This document shows positions 10,979 to 22,015 of a DNA stretch of 64,000 nucleotides, one piece after another. The position numbers and the translations under genes were made by a program. The stretch spans positions 379,219 through 443,218 of the forward strand of contig NW_019774580.1 in assembly GCF_001039355.2 (NCBI RefSeq), given 5' to 3'. This stretch comes from Lingula anatina (taxonomy: Eukaryota > Brachiopoda > Lingulata > Lingulida > Lingulidae). Each line of letters starts with the position of its first letter. Position 1 is the stretch's first letter. The notes under the pieces are model-generated. The model saw nothing but the letters and a program-made list of their open reading frames with translations. It made no database searches and was not told the origin of the DNA.

Positions 10979-13681
10979 TATTAGTTTTAAAGGAGATCTG
11001 CCTAGAAAAAACCTATATCAAGTGAAAATTTAGCGGGGTATAGAGGAGGCGGGATAAGAAATGATGGTAAATGAAACTTGGGTGTTCACATCTGCTTATT
11101 TAAATCGAGGGAACAATATAAACTAAACACAAGGCATGTAACGTACTTACCGTGTATTCACCATGAAATTACATTTATAAAACCAAATAGCCTTTTTCTT
11201 TTCAGACAACTACGAACTGGCAGGTTTTCTATATTGCTTTGGTTTCGCTTGTCGTAGCTGACGAAAAATGCTTGGAAGGGCCATATCACAAAGATAAACC
11301 ATCACCAGAGGGAAATGATTACGTTGAATGTTTGTCTTGGAAACGGTCATCTTGTTGTCTAGCCAACGTTACACAGCAAATTGCCACACACAAAGCCAAA
11401 AACCTTCACAACTACGAGTGGGATCGATGCGGCACTCTTTCCCAAGCCTGCGAGTTATTCATCAAGGACGAATTGTGCTTTTACCGATGTGAACCTGCCC
11501 TGGTACGTTTTCCGGCTGCAACGAAAGGTAACGTCAAGGGAATTCCCATTTGCGCCAAGTATTGCAACGACTGGTTTGAAGCCTGTAAGGACGACCGTAC
11601 ATGCGTTGCGGATTGGCTCGCTGACTTCGACTTCAGTAGAGGAGAGAATCACTGCCCAACAGGGTCACAATGTCGCACCTTCGCTGATGTGTACAAAAAC
11701 GGCCAGGGACTTTGTGAAAGAATGTGGGGAGAAGCTTTCACCTATGAAACATCCAATAACTGCATGGTTATGAAATTCGATCCGAACAAGCCCAATCCAA
11801 ACGCTCAAGTTCAGCCCAAATCGAGCAAAGCCTCATACATGCATTCTGCATGGTCTGCAATTGTTATTATCTCTCTTCTTCGCTGAATAGTGCACCTTCT
11901 AAATTTGAAGTGGTTTGGTTTAATACCACATGCATATTTTTCCGAAAAAAAAAATACGAACTTTAATACGGGTTTGATATTGACTCACTAACAACCACAT
12001 TCTGCCGAGTTTTACCTACAAAGCCCTGGTTACAGGGATCCAGTGGTTTCATGTAAATATCATCTTACGTATTCGCGGTAGGTTTTGTTTTATAATCTTT
12101 AGCAAATGTTTATTAGTTGGTTTACCGGACTCAAACATGCATTTACATACTACATTTTCTGTAAAACAAACTTTAGCTTATCGTTTTTCTTAGGTTATGT
12201 GGATTTTTTAGTCATGAAGCCAAAAACACATTTACGGTGTAGATAAAAGGGATATATGTTTTATGATAAGATCGGTCGTCGAAACGATATCGGCGCATAC
12301 TGGGACCCTTCTTACTTTTCATTTTTGCTTTTCTTTGTTTTTCCTTTTCTTTTGCATTACTGCTCTATATGATTTTTGTTGTTGCTCACTAGATGTTTGC
12401 TGTCTGTACAGAATAACGATAAACTTTAGGCTTACAATGTACAATACATGCAAGCAGGTAGCACTGCCGAATCCAACTATCTATAATAACAGTCAGTCAA
12501 CGAAGCAAGTCAGACGAGTCTGTCGTGTTTTTACATTAAAAGCAATTTGCATTGAATTTAAATTGTATTGCTTTAGATGAGTTGCCTAACACGATCACTC
12601 TTGAGTTTTACAATACATTACATGCAAGTAATGTTAACTACCAGACACTTATTAGGCAAATAAATATTCGCGTAAATAAATTATTGTATTGCAAGAACGC
12701 CAAACATCATCAAATCGATAGTACTAGGAACTTTTTGGACACTTTTTTTGTAAACAAATAAGTTCTATCGTTAATATCTAAAATTTGGAGGGGTGGGATA
12801 TTTTATTTAATCAAAAAAGTCATGAATTGGCCAGAGTCATATCTGTGATTTTCTAGTGAAAGGGTAACTAGGTATTGCGCAGAAGCGACAGCTGTTTGAT
12901 GGATCCTAGTAAGGTAAACTTAGTTTTCCAACTCTTCTAATTCGAAATTGGAAAAGAAAGTTAGCCTTAACTAATCGACGTGTTTAGATGGGCCAAAGAG
13001 GAATGATGATTAACACTCCGAAGAGAAATCTCAAAACAGTCGATCCCGCTAATTCTCCATATTGCCATAATAGCTTCTGGCGTACACCACAGAATAACCT
13101 ACATGTACCCTCAGATATCAGGACCCACTAAAATACTCTACAAACTACACACTCTGTGGTTGTCTTTTTACGTCTGCTGATTTGCTGTTGAAACTTTAAA
13201 CCGATTAGACTCTGAACAAGCATGAAAGAAACTCCACAACAATAACCTTTTACTGTTGAGACGCACTCATGTGAAAACGCTGTACAAATATTCTTTAACC
13301 ATCGTTTGCCATATAAAATATCAATAACACTCGAACTTGGGACTACTGACACACATATTTATCAAAGATGTAGCATAGAAACCCATGCTCTGGCACTCCT
13401 GTTCACATTTTAGGTCTCAGCTGTTTATGCTAACTCATGAAAAATTTAGGTGTAGATATACAGTTTTTAAAAAGATATGTCCAGTTTGTACGTCTGCTCC
13501 GATGCAGGGCTGCTCAACTCTTTTTCTTACCTCTGGCTTTCTCAAGTCGCACTCTACAGAAAAACCAACTGATTTTGCAGTCGACAACGATCTGAATATG
13601 GTAAGATTCATCTGTCTACCAGTCATGTGTTTTTGTTTTTCAAACATAAGATGTTAAAAGAGAAAAGCAGCTAAATCCTAA
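10979..13681 (+). repeat. folate-receptor unit 2 (duplicate of unit 1)
   Basis: Second of the near-identical pair. It lacks the hAT-like insertion of unit 1 and begins 2 bases after an N. Sequence homologous to 7327-8005, upstream of unit 1, is missing here. This supports either an assembly join or a duplication breakpoint at this point. Confidence 0.8.
11212..11886 (+). CDS. folate receptor-like protein, copy 2 (start ATG replaced by ACG)
   Basis: Almost identical to copy 1 over the whole frame. Differences include KD instead of KV after HH-equivalent HK, S for P in the leader, and M for I near the C-terminus. It has the same 16-cysteine layout, single NVT sequon and GPI-type tail. It shares the ACG in place of ATG (11212), so the loss predates the split of copies 1 and 2 or they are two alleles of one locus. 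Near-start TTG at 11239. The frame has no stops or frameshifts, so decay, if any, is recent. Confidence 0.8.
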   Translation, partial: TNWQVFYIALVSLVVADEKCLEGPYHKDKPSPEGNDYVECLSWKRSSCCLANVTQQIATHKAKNLHNYEWDRCGTLSQACELFIKDELCFYRCEPALVRFPAATKGNVKGIPICAKYCNDWFEACKDDRTCVADWLADFDFSRGENHCPTGSQCRTFADVYKNGQGLCERMWGEAFTYETSNNCMVMKFDPNKPNPNAQVQPKSSKASYMHSAWSAIVIISLLR

Positions 13682-13790
13682 TTTTTTTTTTTTTTTTTTT
13701 TTTTGGACTGTTTTTTTTTTTTTTTTTTTTCGCCCGCTCGCACCGATTTTGGGGTCCCCAGAGGATGTCATCCATAAAAATAAAAAAGTG
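13682..13790. repeat. poly-T tracts and unit boundary
   Basis: Two T runs around GGACTG, then CGCCCGCTCGCACCGATTTTGGGGTCCCC. This GC-rich sequence has no match elsewhere in the window and forms the junction between the unit-1/2 type and the unit-3/4 type. Confidence 0.5.
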
Positions 13791-14091
13791 TGGCCTTACT
13801 CAGTTTCTTGAAAACAACTTGTTTTGAAATTTCACTGAGATCTGTTTACGAAGATATATTCCAACAGAGGTAGAAGGAGAAGATAGCATGTAGGTATAAA
13901 TGAAAATATAAAAATTCTCATCAGACTGTCAGAATTTGTAATAGTGGGTAATGTACGGGATCATATATACAGTTGCGTTTGTTAAGAAAAAGAAGGAAAA
14001 AATTACATCATATCAGTTATGCACATGTACGCCTACGTCTTACTGAATTCTGGGGCACAAATAATATGACTTTCAATGAGACTAAGGACAC

Positions 14092-14219
14092 ATTCTGATT
14101 CACAGATCGCACTATATGTAGCTGCGTCGGTACAACTCCGCGGGGGATTCTTGCTAAGGTGCAATCAGTGGAATTAGAGTTGGACCGACAGCTAGTACGA
14201 TGTGTGAATCTGAATGCAG
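14092..14219. mobile_element. short inverted-repeat MITE in unit 3
   Basis: GGACACATTCTGATTCACAGATCGCA and its imperfect inverse GACTGCATTCAGATTCACACATCG bound the element. Inner blocks TCGGTACAACTCCGCGGGGGATTC and TTGCTAAGGTGCAATCAG relate it to the other elements of this family here. The flanks TAA and TAG are one base apart. The same insertion is in unit 4. Confidence 0.6.
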
Positions 14220-14532
14220 TCTAGTTAAACATCTATAAATAGGAGAAAGGGCTACAGGATATGTTTTTGGGATGGTAACAGTGAAATTAGGTCACCCACT
14301 TCCTTATTCTTTCAAGATGAAAAAATGACTGATGTATGTTTAGATATATTATGCTCCGTTTACATACGGTAGGCGGGATAAGAAATAATGGCAAATGAAC
14401 CCTAATGGTTATTGTGCAGTATCCACCAGTCAGAATATAAAAACATATTTAGTTTTTTTTTTTTTTTTAGCTCTGTTTACTTAATGAAAGCTATAACATA
14501 AAACTAAATAGCCTTCTTCTTTTCAGACAACC

Positions 14533-15213
14533 ATGAACTGGCATACTCTCTTCGTTGCTATGGTTGCGCTCGTCGCGGCTGACGAAAAATGCTTGGAAGG
14601 CCCCCACCACAAAGATAAACCATCACCAGAGGGAGATGGCTACGTTGAATGTTTGTCTTGGAAACAATCATCCTGTTGTCTAGCGAACGTAACGCAGGAG
14701 ATCGCCACACACAAAGCTAAAAACCTCTACAACTATCACTGGGATCGTTGCGGCACCCTGTCCCAAGCCTGCGAGTTATACATCAAGGACGAAGAGTGTT
14801 TTTACCAGTGTGAACCTGCTTTGGTACGCTTTCCGGCTGCAAAGAAGGGCTACGTCAAAGGAATTCCCATTTGCGCCAAGTATTGTAACGACTGGTTTGA
14901 GGCCTGTAAGAATGACCTTACTTGCGTTGTGGACTGGCTCGCTGACTTCAACTACACCACAGGAGAGAATCACTGCCCAACAGGGTCCCAATGTCGCACC
15001 TTCACTGAGGTGTACAAAAATGGCCAGGGGCTTTGTGAAAGAATGTGGGGGGAAGCTTTCACCTATGAAACTTCTAATAACTGCATGGTTATGAAATTCG
15101 ATTCGACCAAGCCCAATCCAAACGCGCAAGTTCAGCCCAAATCGAGCAAAGCCTCGCGCTTGCATTTTGCATGGGCTGCAAATGTCTTTGTTATTTTCTC
15201 CCTTCTTCGTTAG
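14533..15213 (+). CDS. folate receptor-like protein, copy 3
   Basis: 226-residue folate-receptor family protein. Signal peptide MNWHTLFVAMVALVAA; cysteines at 20, 40, 48, 49, 73, 80, 89, 93, 114, 118, 125, 131, 148, 154, 168 and 184, the 16-Cys pattern that forms eight disulfides in vertebrate folate receptors. Sequons NVT (52) and NYT (140). The tail from about 206 (SSKAS, then FAWAANVFVIFSLLR) resembles a GPI signal, so a cell-surface binding protein is expected. The HKAKNLYNYHW segment carries no Asp where vertebrate receptors contact the pterin ring, so the ligand may not be folate. The start is preceded by CTTTTCAGACAACC, either a 5'-UTR splice acceptor or an initiator. Confidence 0.9.
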   Translation: MNWHTLFVAMVALVAADEKCLEGPHHKDKPSPEGDGYVECLSWKQSSCCLANVTQEIATHKAKNLYNYHWDRCGTLSQACELYIKDEECFYQCEPALVRFPAAKKGYVKGIPICAKYCNDWFEACKNDLTCVVDWLADFNYTTGENHCPTGSQCRTFTEVYKNGQGLCERMWGEAFTYETSNNCMVMKFDSTKPNPNAQVQPKSSKASRLHFAWAANVFVIFSLLR

Positions 15214-15770
15214 ATAGTGCGCTTTCTTAATTTCAAGTGGTTTGGTTCAATGCCACATGCATTTTGGAAAAATAAGAGCTTTAATACAGGTTTGACATAG
15301 ATATTAATATGACTCTCCTAACAATGACGTTGTCCAGTTTTATCGGCGAAGCCCTGGTTACAGGTGATCCAGTGGTTTTGTGTCAATCTCATTTTGTCTT
15401 CGTTGCAGGTAGCATTTTATTTGAAATCTCAAATGTTTTATTGTTTACCGGACTGCAAACGTGAATGCACGTTCTACTTTGTTTATTAGATAAATTCTAC
15501 TATGTATTTAAACTTAACTTTGATTTATCATTTTTAAGGTTATGTGGATTTTATGCGTTTAGCTAACATGGTTTTATTCTTTCATTTTCTTTTGCATAAT
15601 AAAGGAGAAGATATATGGAATGTGTTTAATATTTTAACATATTGTTCAATCGACATCGGTGTATACTGGTGGAATGTTTGTTTTGTTTTTATGTTGCGGC
15701 TTTGTTTGTTTGTTTTACACTAAATATTTTCTATTTTCTTTCGATTCTGCACAGTATAACGATATATACC

Positions 15771-15772
<2 letters not shown>

Positions 15773-15810
<38 letters not shown>
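15773..15810. repeat. (AT)n microsatellite, unit 3
   Basis: AT dinucleotide run in the 3' flank of copy 3. The homologous run in unit 4 (19200-19250) is longer, and a 22-bp difference follows near 19300. Confidence 0.9.
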
Positions 15811-15812
<2 letters not shown>

Positions 15813-16327
15813 TCGAGCGATAAAGGTCGTAGGCTGAAAAAATCCATGGATGAGAGGCAGTCATACCATCCATACATGCGCCCGCTTAAAGTCAACGAAT
15901 CAAGCCAGACAGTGATAGGATCAGACATATATGTTTGATTTGATTTTTTTACATTCAAAAAAGCCAGTTTGAAACTGAATATGAATTTCCAATCGAAATT
16001 TTTAGAATCGGTGACAGTTTTAAAAAATGTGGTATACTACCGGTACATGATGGCCAATCGTGCTATAGTAATGTTGTGTTATTGCACTTTAGAGCATTTA
16101 ACGAGTTGTCTGGTTCGATCACTTTTGATATATTTATACTACAGTTTATGCATCCCTTCAAAATATGTTGCCAAATTAGGTATGACTGACATCACAGCTG
16201 TTTATTTCACTGATAACTGGCAAAATAAAACGAAATGGGACCAAAAATAATTATTTGAAATTCAAAACACAAATTTGAGAGATATGGTAACTTTTCATTA
16301 ACCAATTACTGTTGTTTGTACATTATN

Positions 16328-16639
16328 GTCGGATCACTTTAATAATTCTTTTTGTCTAGGGGGAGGGAATGTCATTTCCACAGTCTGGGCAATTTTTTAG
16401 CATAATTTCATCAGCGTTTATTTTTTTCTGGTCAATTGTCATTAATTTTTTCCACTCACCATTCCAATGCCTAATGCATATTTTTCATTTGAAAAAAATA
16501 TGCAAATACTAAAATAGGCGCAAAAATCTGATTTCCCTAAAATTAGGGTCGGTCCCCCTCGTTAACTATAACTTATTTGACCTAGCACGTGAATGTTCGT
16601 GCTTATCAAGGACAGTCACTGCAGGCTGAGTCACGCCGA
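16328..16639 (+). repeat. upstream part of an ancestral folate-receptor unit
   Basis: Starting right after the N, this stretch (TCCACTCACCATTCCAATGC through GTCACGCCGATTACTCAG) matches 7327-7520 before unit 1 and 20330-20640 before copy 5. It defines the conserved 5' spacer of each ancestral unit. Confidence 0.6.
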
Positions 16640-16948
16640 TTACTCAGTTTCTTGAAAACAACTTGTTTTGAAATTTCACTGAGATCTGTTTACGAAGCAG
16701 ATATATTCCAACAGAGGTAGAAGGAGAAGATAGCATGTAGGTATAAATGAAAATATAAAAATTCTCATCAGACTGTCAGAATTTGTAATAGTGGGTAATG
16801 TACGGGATCATATATACAGTTGCGTTTGTTAAGAAAAAGAAGGAAAAATTTGCATCATATCGGTTATGCACATGTACACCTACGTCTTACTGAATTCTGG
16901 GGCACAAATAATATGACTTTCAATGAGACTAAGGACACATTCTGATTC

Positions 16949-17070
16949 ACAGATCGCACTATATGTAGCTGCGTCGGTACAACTCCGTGGGAGATTCTTG
17001 CTAAGGTGCAATCAGTGGAATTAGAGTTGGACCGACAGCTAGTACGATGTGTGAATCTGAATGCAGTCTA
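16949..17070. mobile_element. short inverted-repeat MITE in unit 4
   Basis: Same insertion as in unit 3 (14092-14219), duplicated with the unit and differing by a few bases. The element inserted before the units split. Confidence 0.55.
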
Positions 17071-17469
17071 GTTAAACATCTATAAATCGGAGAAAGGGCT
17101 ACAGGATATGTTTTCGGGATGGTAACAGTGAAATTAGGTCACCCACTTCCTTATTCTTTCAAGATGAAAAAAAAATGACTGATGTATGTATAGATATATT
17201 ATGCTGCGTTTACATACGGTATTATGTCTTAAACACAAGGTATTTTAAGGCCTGTACACTGGCGGTATTCATCAAGAAACCATATCGCTATGAACAAGAA
17301 GCGAGACCACAATAAAATCGCGTTGAATGTGACTTACATTAAAATCGGAGACGGGCTTCATATTTTCGGAATGGCAACGGCAAAATAAGGTGGCCTCCTT
17401 GCTTATGCTTGCAAGTTAAGACATAACTGATTTATGGAAAATATGTTTTGCTCAGTTTATGGGTCAGGT

Positions 17470-17695
17470 CATTTAGCCTGCCACAAGTAAAATGTAACCT
17501 CGCGCAACCTGCCGCATAATCCTGAATCTTGAGCAATCGGTCATCAAGCACTCATCAACCCGCACTGAACCAGCGTGGTTAGTTACAGTTCAACCCCATA
17601 ACGACAACACGTAAAGCGTGGAGAAACCTGTGGAGGCCACACGCCAACAACTGGTATGACAGGCCGAGATGCTGATGATGATGATTTTACTACGT
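17470..17695. mobile_element. possible LINE/SINE 3' fragment
   Basis: A GC-richer block containing GCGTGGAGAAACCTGTGGAGG and ending GATGCTGATGATGATGATT interrupts sequence otherwise homologous to the 5' spacer of unit 1. A GATGAT-type 3' tail is common in some non-LTR retroelements. No protein is recognisable in it, so the class is uncertain. Confidence 0.35.
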
Positions 17696-17949
17696 TTACA
17701 CCCTGAAACCGTGCAAACGGATGTTAGTTTTAAAGGGAATCAGCCGAGAAAATCATAAATCGCGGGATTTAGAGGAGGCGGGATAAGAAATAATGGCAAA
17801 TGAACCCTAATGGTTATTGTGCAGTATCCATCAGTCAGAATATAAAATTGTATTTAGTTTTTTTTAGCTCTCTTTACCTAATGGAAGCAATAACATAAAA
17901 CTAAACATCTTTTAACGTTTTCTCCATGTATTCACCATGAAACTATATT

Positions 17950-17983
17950 TATAAAACCAAATAACCTTTTTCTTTTCAGACAA
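17950..17983 (+). promoter_or_regulatory. TATAAAA plus TTTTCAG before copy 4
   Basis: TATAAAA lies 28 bases before the A of TTTTCAGAC, and the ATG follows seven bases later. This spacing fits a core promoter with initiator. However, TTTTCTTTTCAG is also a good splice acceptor. Copy 5 keeps an acceptor-like TTTATATTTACAG at the same place without a TATAAAA, which favours a splice site with a 5'-UTR exon upstream. Confidence 0.35.
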
Positions 17984-17985
17984 CC

Positions 17986-18666
17986 ATGAACTGGCAGATT
18001 CTCTTCGTTGCTATGGTTGCGCTCGTCGTAGCTGACGAAAAATGCTTGGAAGGCCCGCACCACAAAGATAAACCATCACCAGAGGGAGATGGCTACGTTG
18101 AATGTTTGTCTTGGAAACAATCATCCTGTTGTCTAGCCAACGTAACGCAGGAGATCGCCACACACAAAGCTAAAAACCTCTACAACTATCACTGGGATCG
18201 TTGCGGCACCCTGTCCCAAGCCTGCGAGTTATACATCAAGGACGAAGAGTGTTTTTACCAGTGTGAACCTGCCCTGGTACGCTTTCCGGCTGCAAAGAAG
18301 GGCTACGTCAAAGGAATCCCCATTTGCGCCAAGTATTGTAACGTCTGGTTTGAGGCCTGTAAGAATGACCTTACTTGCGTTGTGGACTGGCTCGCTGACT
18401 TCAACTACACCACAGGTGAGAATCACTGCCCAACAGGATCCCAATGTCGCACCTTCGCTGAGGTGTACAAAAATGGCCAGGGACTTTGTGAAAGAATGTG
18501 GGGGGAAGCTTTCACCTATGAAACTTCTAATAACTGCATGGTTATGAAATTCGATTCGACCAAGCCCAATCCAAACGCGCAAGTTCAGCCCAAATCGAGC
18601 AAAGCCTCGCGCTTGCATTTTGCATGGGCTGCAATTGTCTTTGTTATTTTCTCTCTTCTTCGTTAG
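17986..18666 (+). CDS. folate receptor-like protein, copy 4
   Basis: 226 residues, near-identical to copy 3. Signal peptide MNWQILFVAMVALVVA, the same 16 cysteines, sequons NVT and NYT, and a GPI-type tail ending AAIVFVIFSLLR. A notable change is YCNVWFEAC where the other copies have YCNDWFEAC, so an acidic residue in the conserved Cys loop is lost. The ATG is intact with the same CTTTTCAGACAACC leader. It may be an allele of copy 3 or a recent duplicate. Confidence 0.9.
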   Translation: MNWQILFVAMVALVVADEKCLEGPHHKDKPSPEGDGYVECLSWKQSSCCLANVTQEIATHKAKNLYNYHWDRCGTLSQACELYIKDEECFYQCEPALVRFPAAKKGYVKGIPICAKYCNVWFEACKNDLTCVVDWLADFNYTTGENHCPTGSQCRTFAEVYKNGQGLCERMWGEAFTYETSNNCMVMKFDSTKPNPNAQVQPKSSKASRLHFAWAAIVFVIFSLLR

Positions 18667-19196
18667 ATAGTGCACTTTCTTAATTTCAAGTTTTGGAAAA
18701 ATAAGAGCTTTAATACAGGTTTGACATAGATATTAATATGACTCTCCTAACAATGACGTTGTTCAGTTTTATCGGCGAAGCCCTGGTTACAGGTGATCCA
18801 GTGGTTTTGTGTCAATCTCATTTTGTCTTCGTTGCAGGTAGCATTTTATTTGAAATCTCAAATGTTTTATTGTTTACCGGACTGCAAACGTGAATGCACG
18901 TTCTACTTTGTTTATTAGATAAATTCTACTATGTATTTAAACTTAACTTTGATTTATCATTTTTAAGGTTATGTGGATTTTATGCGTTTAGCTAACATGG
19001 TTTTATTCTTTCATTTTCTTTTGCATAATAAAGGAGAAGATATATGGAATGTGTTTAATATTTTAACATATTGTTCAATCGACATCGGTGTATACTGGTG
19101 GAATGTTTGTTTTGTTTTTATGTTGCGGCTTTGTTTGTTTGTTTTACACTAAATAATTTCTATTTTCTTTCGATTCTGCCCAGTATAACGATATAT

Positions 19197-19200
<4 letters not shown>

Positions 19201-19250
<50 letters not shown>
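19201..19250. repeat. (AT)n microsatellite, unit 4
   Basis: Expanded AT run at the position homologous to 15773-15810. Confidence 0.9.
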
Positions 19251-19252
<2 letters not shown>

Positions 19253-20381
19253 TCGAGCGATAAAGGTCGTAGGCTGAAAAAATCCATGGATGAGAGGCAT
19301 TTGTTAAGTTGAGGGCCAGTCATACCATCCATACATGCGCCCGCTTAAAGTCAACGAATCAAGCCAGACAGTGATAGGATCAGACATATATGTTTGATTT
19401 GATTTTTTTACATTAAAAAAAGCCAGTTTGAAACTGAATATGAATTTCCAATCGAAATTTTTAGAATCGGTGACAGTTTTAAAAAATGTGGTATACTACC
19501 GGTACATGATGGCCAATCGTGCTATAGTAATGTTGTGTTATTGCACTTTAGAGCATTTAACGAGTTGTCTGGTTCGATCACTTTTGATATATTTATACTA
19601 CAGTTTATGCATCCCTTCAAAATATGTTGTCAAATTAGGTATGACTGACATCACAGCTGTTTATTTCACTGATAACTGGCAAAATAAAACGAAATGGGAC
19701 CAAAAATAATTATTTGAAATTCAAAACACAAATTTGAGAGATATGGTAACTTTTCATTAACCAATTACTGTTGTTTGTACATTTTTTTCGAAGTTAATGT
19801 CTGCGATTCAGCATCTTTGGTCTGAATACTGGGTGTCAGATTTTTAGTAACATCGAAATTTAAGCTTAAATTGAAAGTCAGAAAGCTCCCCAAATGCAGT
19901 CTGCTCTGCCTCGTGCACGCGGGGGGTGGGGGGTGGGGGTACTGAATTTGGGTACAACTTTTATGAAGATTTTTTGATTTTCTTCGTTTAAAAGGCACAT
20001 AACCAATCGGATGAACTATCAATAAAACGCAGATTGATGAGCAAAAACAAACGTTGCTTTTCCTTCTTATCTTATGAACCATGGCAATCACAATACAACA
20101 TTGTATCAAGGAAGTACAGTAGATAATTTTGCTTCCTTTGTTGAATTGCCGTCTTGTTCTTATTTCTTCGCGTATTGGCGTTGCTCGATCGACTTGGACA
20201 TTAAAATTAGGTTGTACATGTAAGATTCATCTGTCTACCAGCTGCATGTCTTTGATTTTCAAATATTTGATGTTTAACGGTCATAACAGCTAAGTTCGCT
20301 TTTTTTTAGAATTTTTCTGTCTTATCATTTAAAATATTTTTGCAGACTGTAAGGAAATGTCTTATCCACAAATTTTTGAGC

Positions 20382-20408
20382 AAAAAAAAAAAAAAAAAAA
20401 AAAAAAAA
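20382..20408. repeat. poly-A tract
   Basis: Run of 27 A's in the 5' spacer of copy 5, just before the conserved TTTTCCCACTCAC block. The spacer blocks (20405-20640) match those at 7327 and 16420. Confidence 0.8.
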
Positions 20409-22015
20409 GCAGTCAATTTTCCCACTCACTATGCCAAATGCATTTTCTTTTCCCTTCAAAAATATAATGATAACAAAATAGTCACAAAAAACTGATTTCC
20501 TTAAAATTCAAGTCTGTCGTCCTCATTAATCATCTTGTCAAATTGTTTGGCTTAACGTATCAAAGTTCGTGCTGGCCAAGGACAGTCACTGAAGTTTGGG
20601 TCACGCTGATCACTCAGTTACTTGAAAACGATTGGATTTGTTCCCAACCCAGAGACCTCTCTACAGTGCAGATATAGCAGAGGTAGCAGAAGAAGAAAAC
20701 AAGTAAGTAAATAAATTTACAAAAAATTATACCAGTCTGTAATAACTTTACAATATGAAAAATACTCCGTTTTCACCTGAATGCGACCTCTCCCCTTACC
20801 CTCTGATATCAGGAGCTTCTAAAATAGTATGCAAAATTAAGGTATAGGTGATACAATAATTTTGTAACAGACTTCTAGCGGACTCTGTGGTCAGAGACTG
20901 AGTGTACCCTCCCCTCAAAGTGTCATTCCATATATAAATATATATTTATATTGCAAGCCCCTGTACACGGGTGTTAATTTTAATGGGGAATATCCGAGAT
21001 AGCCCCAAGTCTTACAACGAAATTTCGCCGGATTTGAAGGAGAGTGCGACAACGAAAAAAGGTTTACATTTATCCAGATATATATTTTTTGTTTGTTTTC
21101 TCCTAATTCACCATGTGTTCCATGTCATTTTTGAGTTGCTTTATACAGTTTTTACAGTTTGGTGCAGGTCCTAAGATACAAAATGTACATCTTAATGGCT
21201 TTTGTGAAATATCCGACTGCCAAGCACTCTTATCATTTGTTCACAACACCTTATCTAATCAAAGGAATTATAAACATGGCATATGGAGGCGTCTTTTAAA
21301 TTTTATCGGCATCGGTGGGTAAATATGTAAACATAATTTATTATTGAAGTGAACTGTCTTGCGAAGAAATGCATATTCTCTGGCAGATAAGAAGTGGATG
21401 ATGTTCTCCATACTACCCCGTGTCCACTCGCGTTGTCTCATCAGAAATTGCATAATGGCGTCTAGTCAGTTCTGGCCCACGGTCCAAACAATGGTTTTTG
21501 CATCCCATGTCACTCGTCTTCGTTAAACTGTATATTTACACCAGTACATGATGAAAATCGTTAATATATATATATATATATATATCGTTTAGTATGGTGT
21601 CCGACGAATCCGTTAACTACATGAACATATAGGCCTACAATAATTCATCGCCAAGGACCTGAATGTCACGGTAAACTTTCAAAGGTTTAATTTACGATTT
21701 TACTTCAAAATAACCTCTTGCCGACATATATCGGTCTACGATCGGCAATGCCACCAAACATTTCGCATTGCTGCACTGCTGGGTCCAATATACCACTCTC
21801 CTACACTCGCCTTCTGCGACGAAAAACAAAAAAATGGAGTAAATATTGCGATAGGTTGCACGTGACGCACGCAGCATCGAGAAAAGTGTTTTTGGCCTAA
21901 ACTAAGCTTAGTAAAATGTCTGAAACATAAGCCATACTAAGAGTTGTACATTGGTTGTATTCAACATAAAGCTTTATTGCTGTAACAAAAGAAAACTTTA
22001 TATTTACAGGCAACT

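Larger units (their letters stand above)
13797..16323 (+). repeat. folate-receptor unit 3 (duplicate of unit 4)
   Basis: From TTACTCAGTTTCTTGAAAAC to TTGTACATTA, nearly identical to 16640-19783. Relative to unit 4 it lacks about 550 bp between TTTACATACGGT and AGGCGGGATAAG (near 14370). An N follows at 16327. Confidence 0.85.
16640..19783 (+). repeat. folate-receptor unit 4 (duplicate of unit 3)
   Basis: Near-identical to unit 3 but retains about 550 bp (17220-17770) that unit 3 lacks. Part of that segment (AAAATCGGAGACGGGCTT, TTTCGGAATGGCAACGGC) is homologous to 7830-7910 upstream of copy 1, so unit 3 has the deletion. Confidence 0.85.

Noticed and set aside
14776-15165. Long minus-strand frames opposite the folate-receptor genes
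   Set aside because: They are antisense shadows of the cysteine-rich coding exons and recur in every copy.
15969-16250. 93-codon open frame conserved in unit 4 (19428-19709)
   Set aside because: Both copies lie in near-identical duplicated DNA, so conservation is expected without selection. No similarity, signal or splice context is visible.
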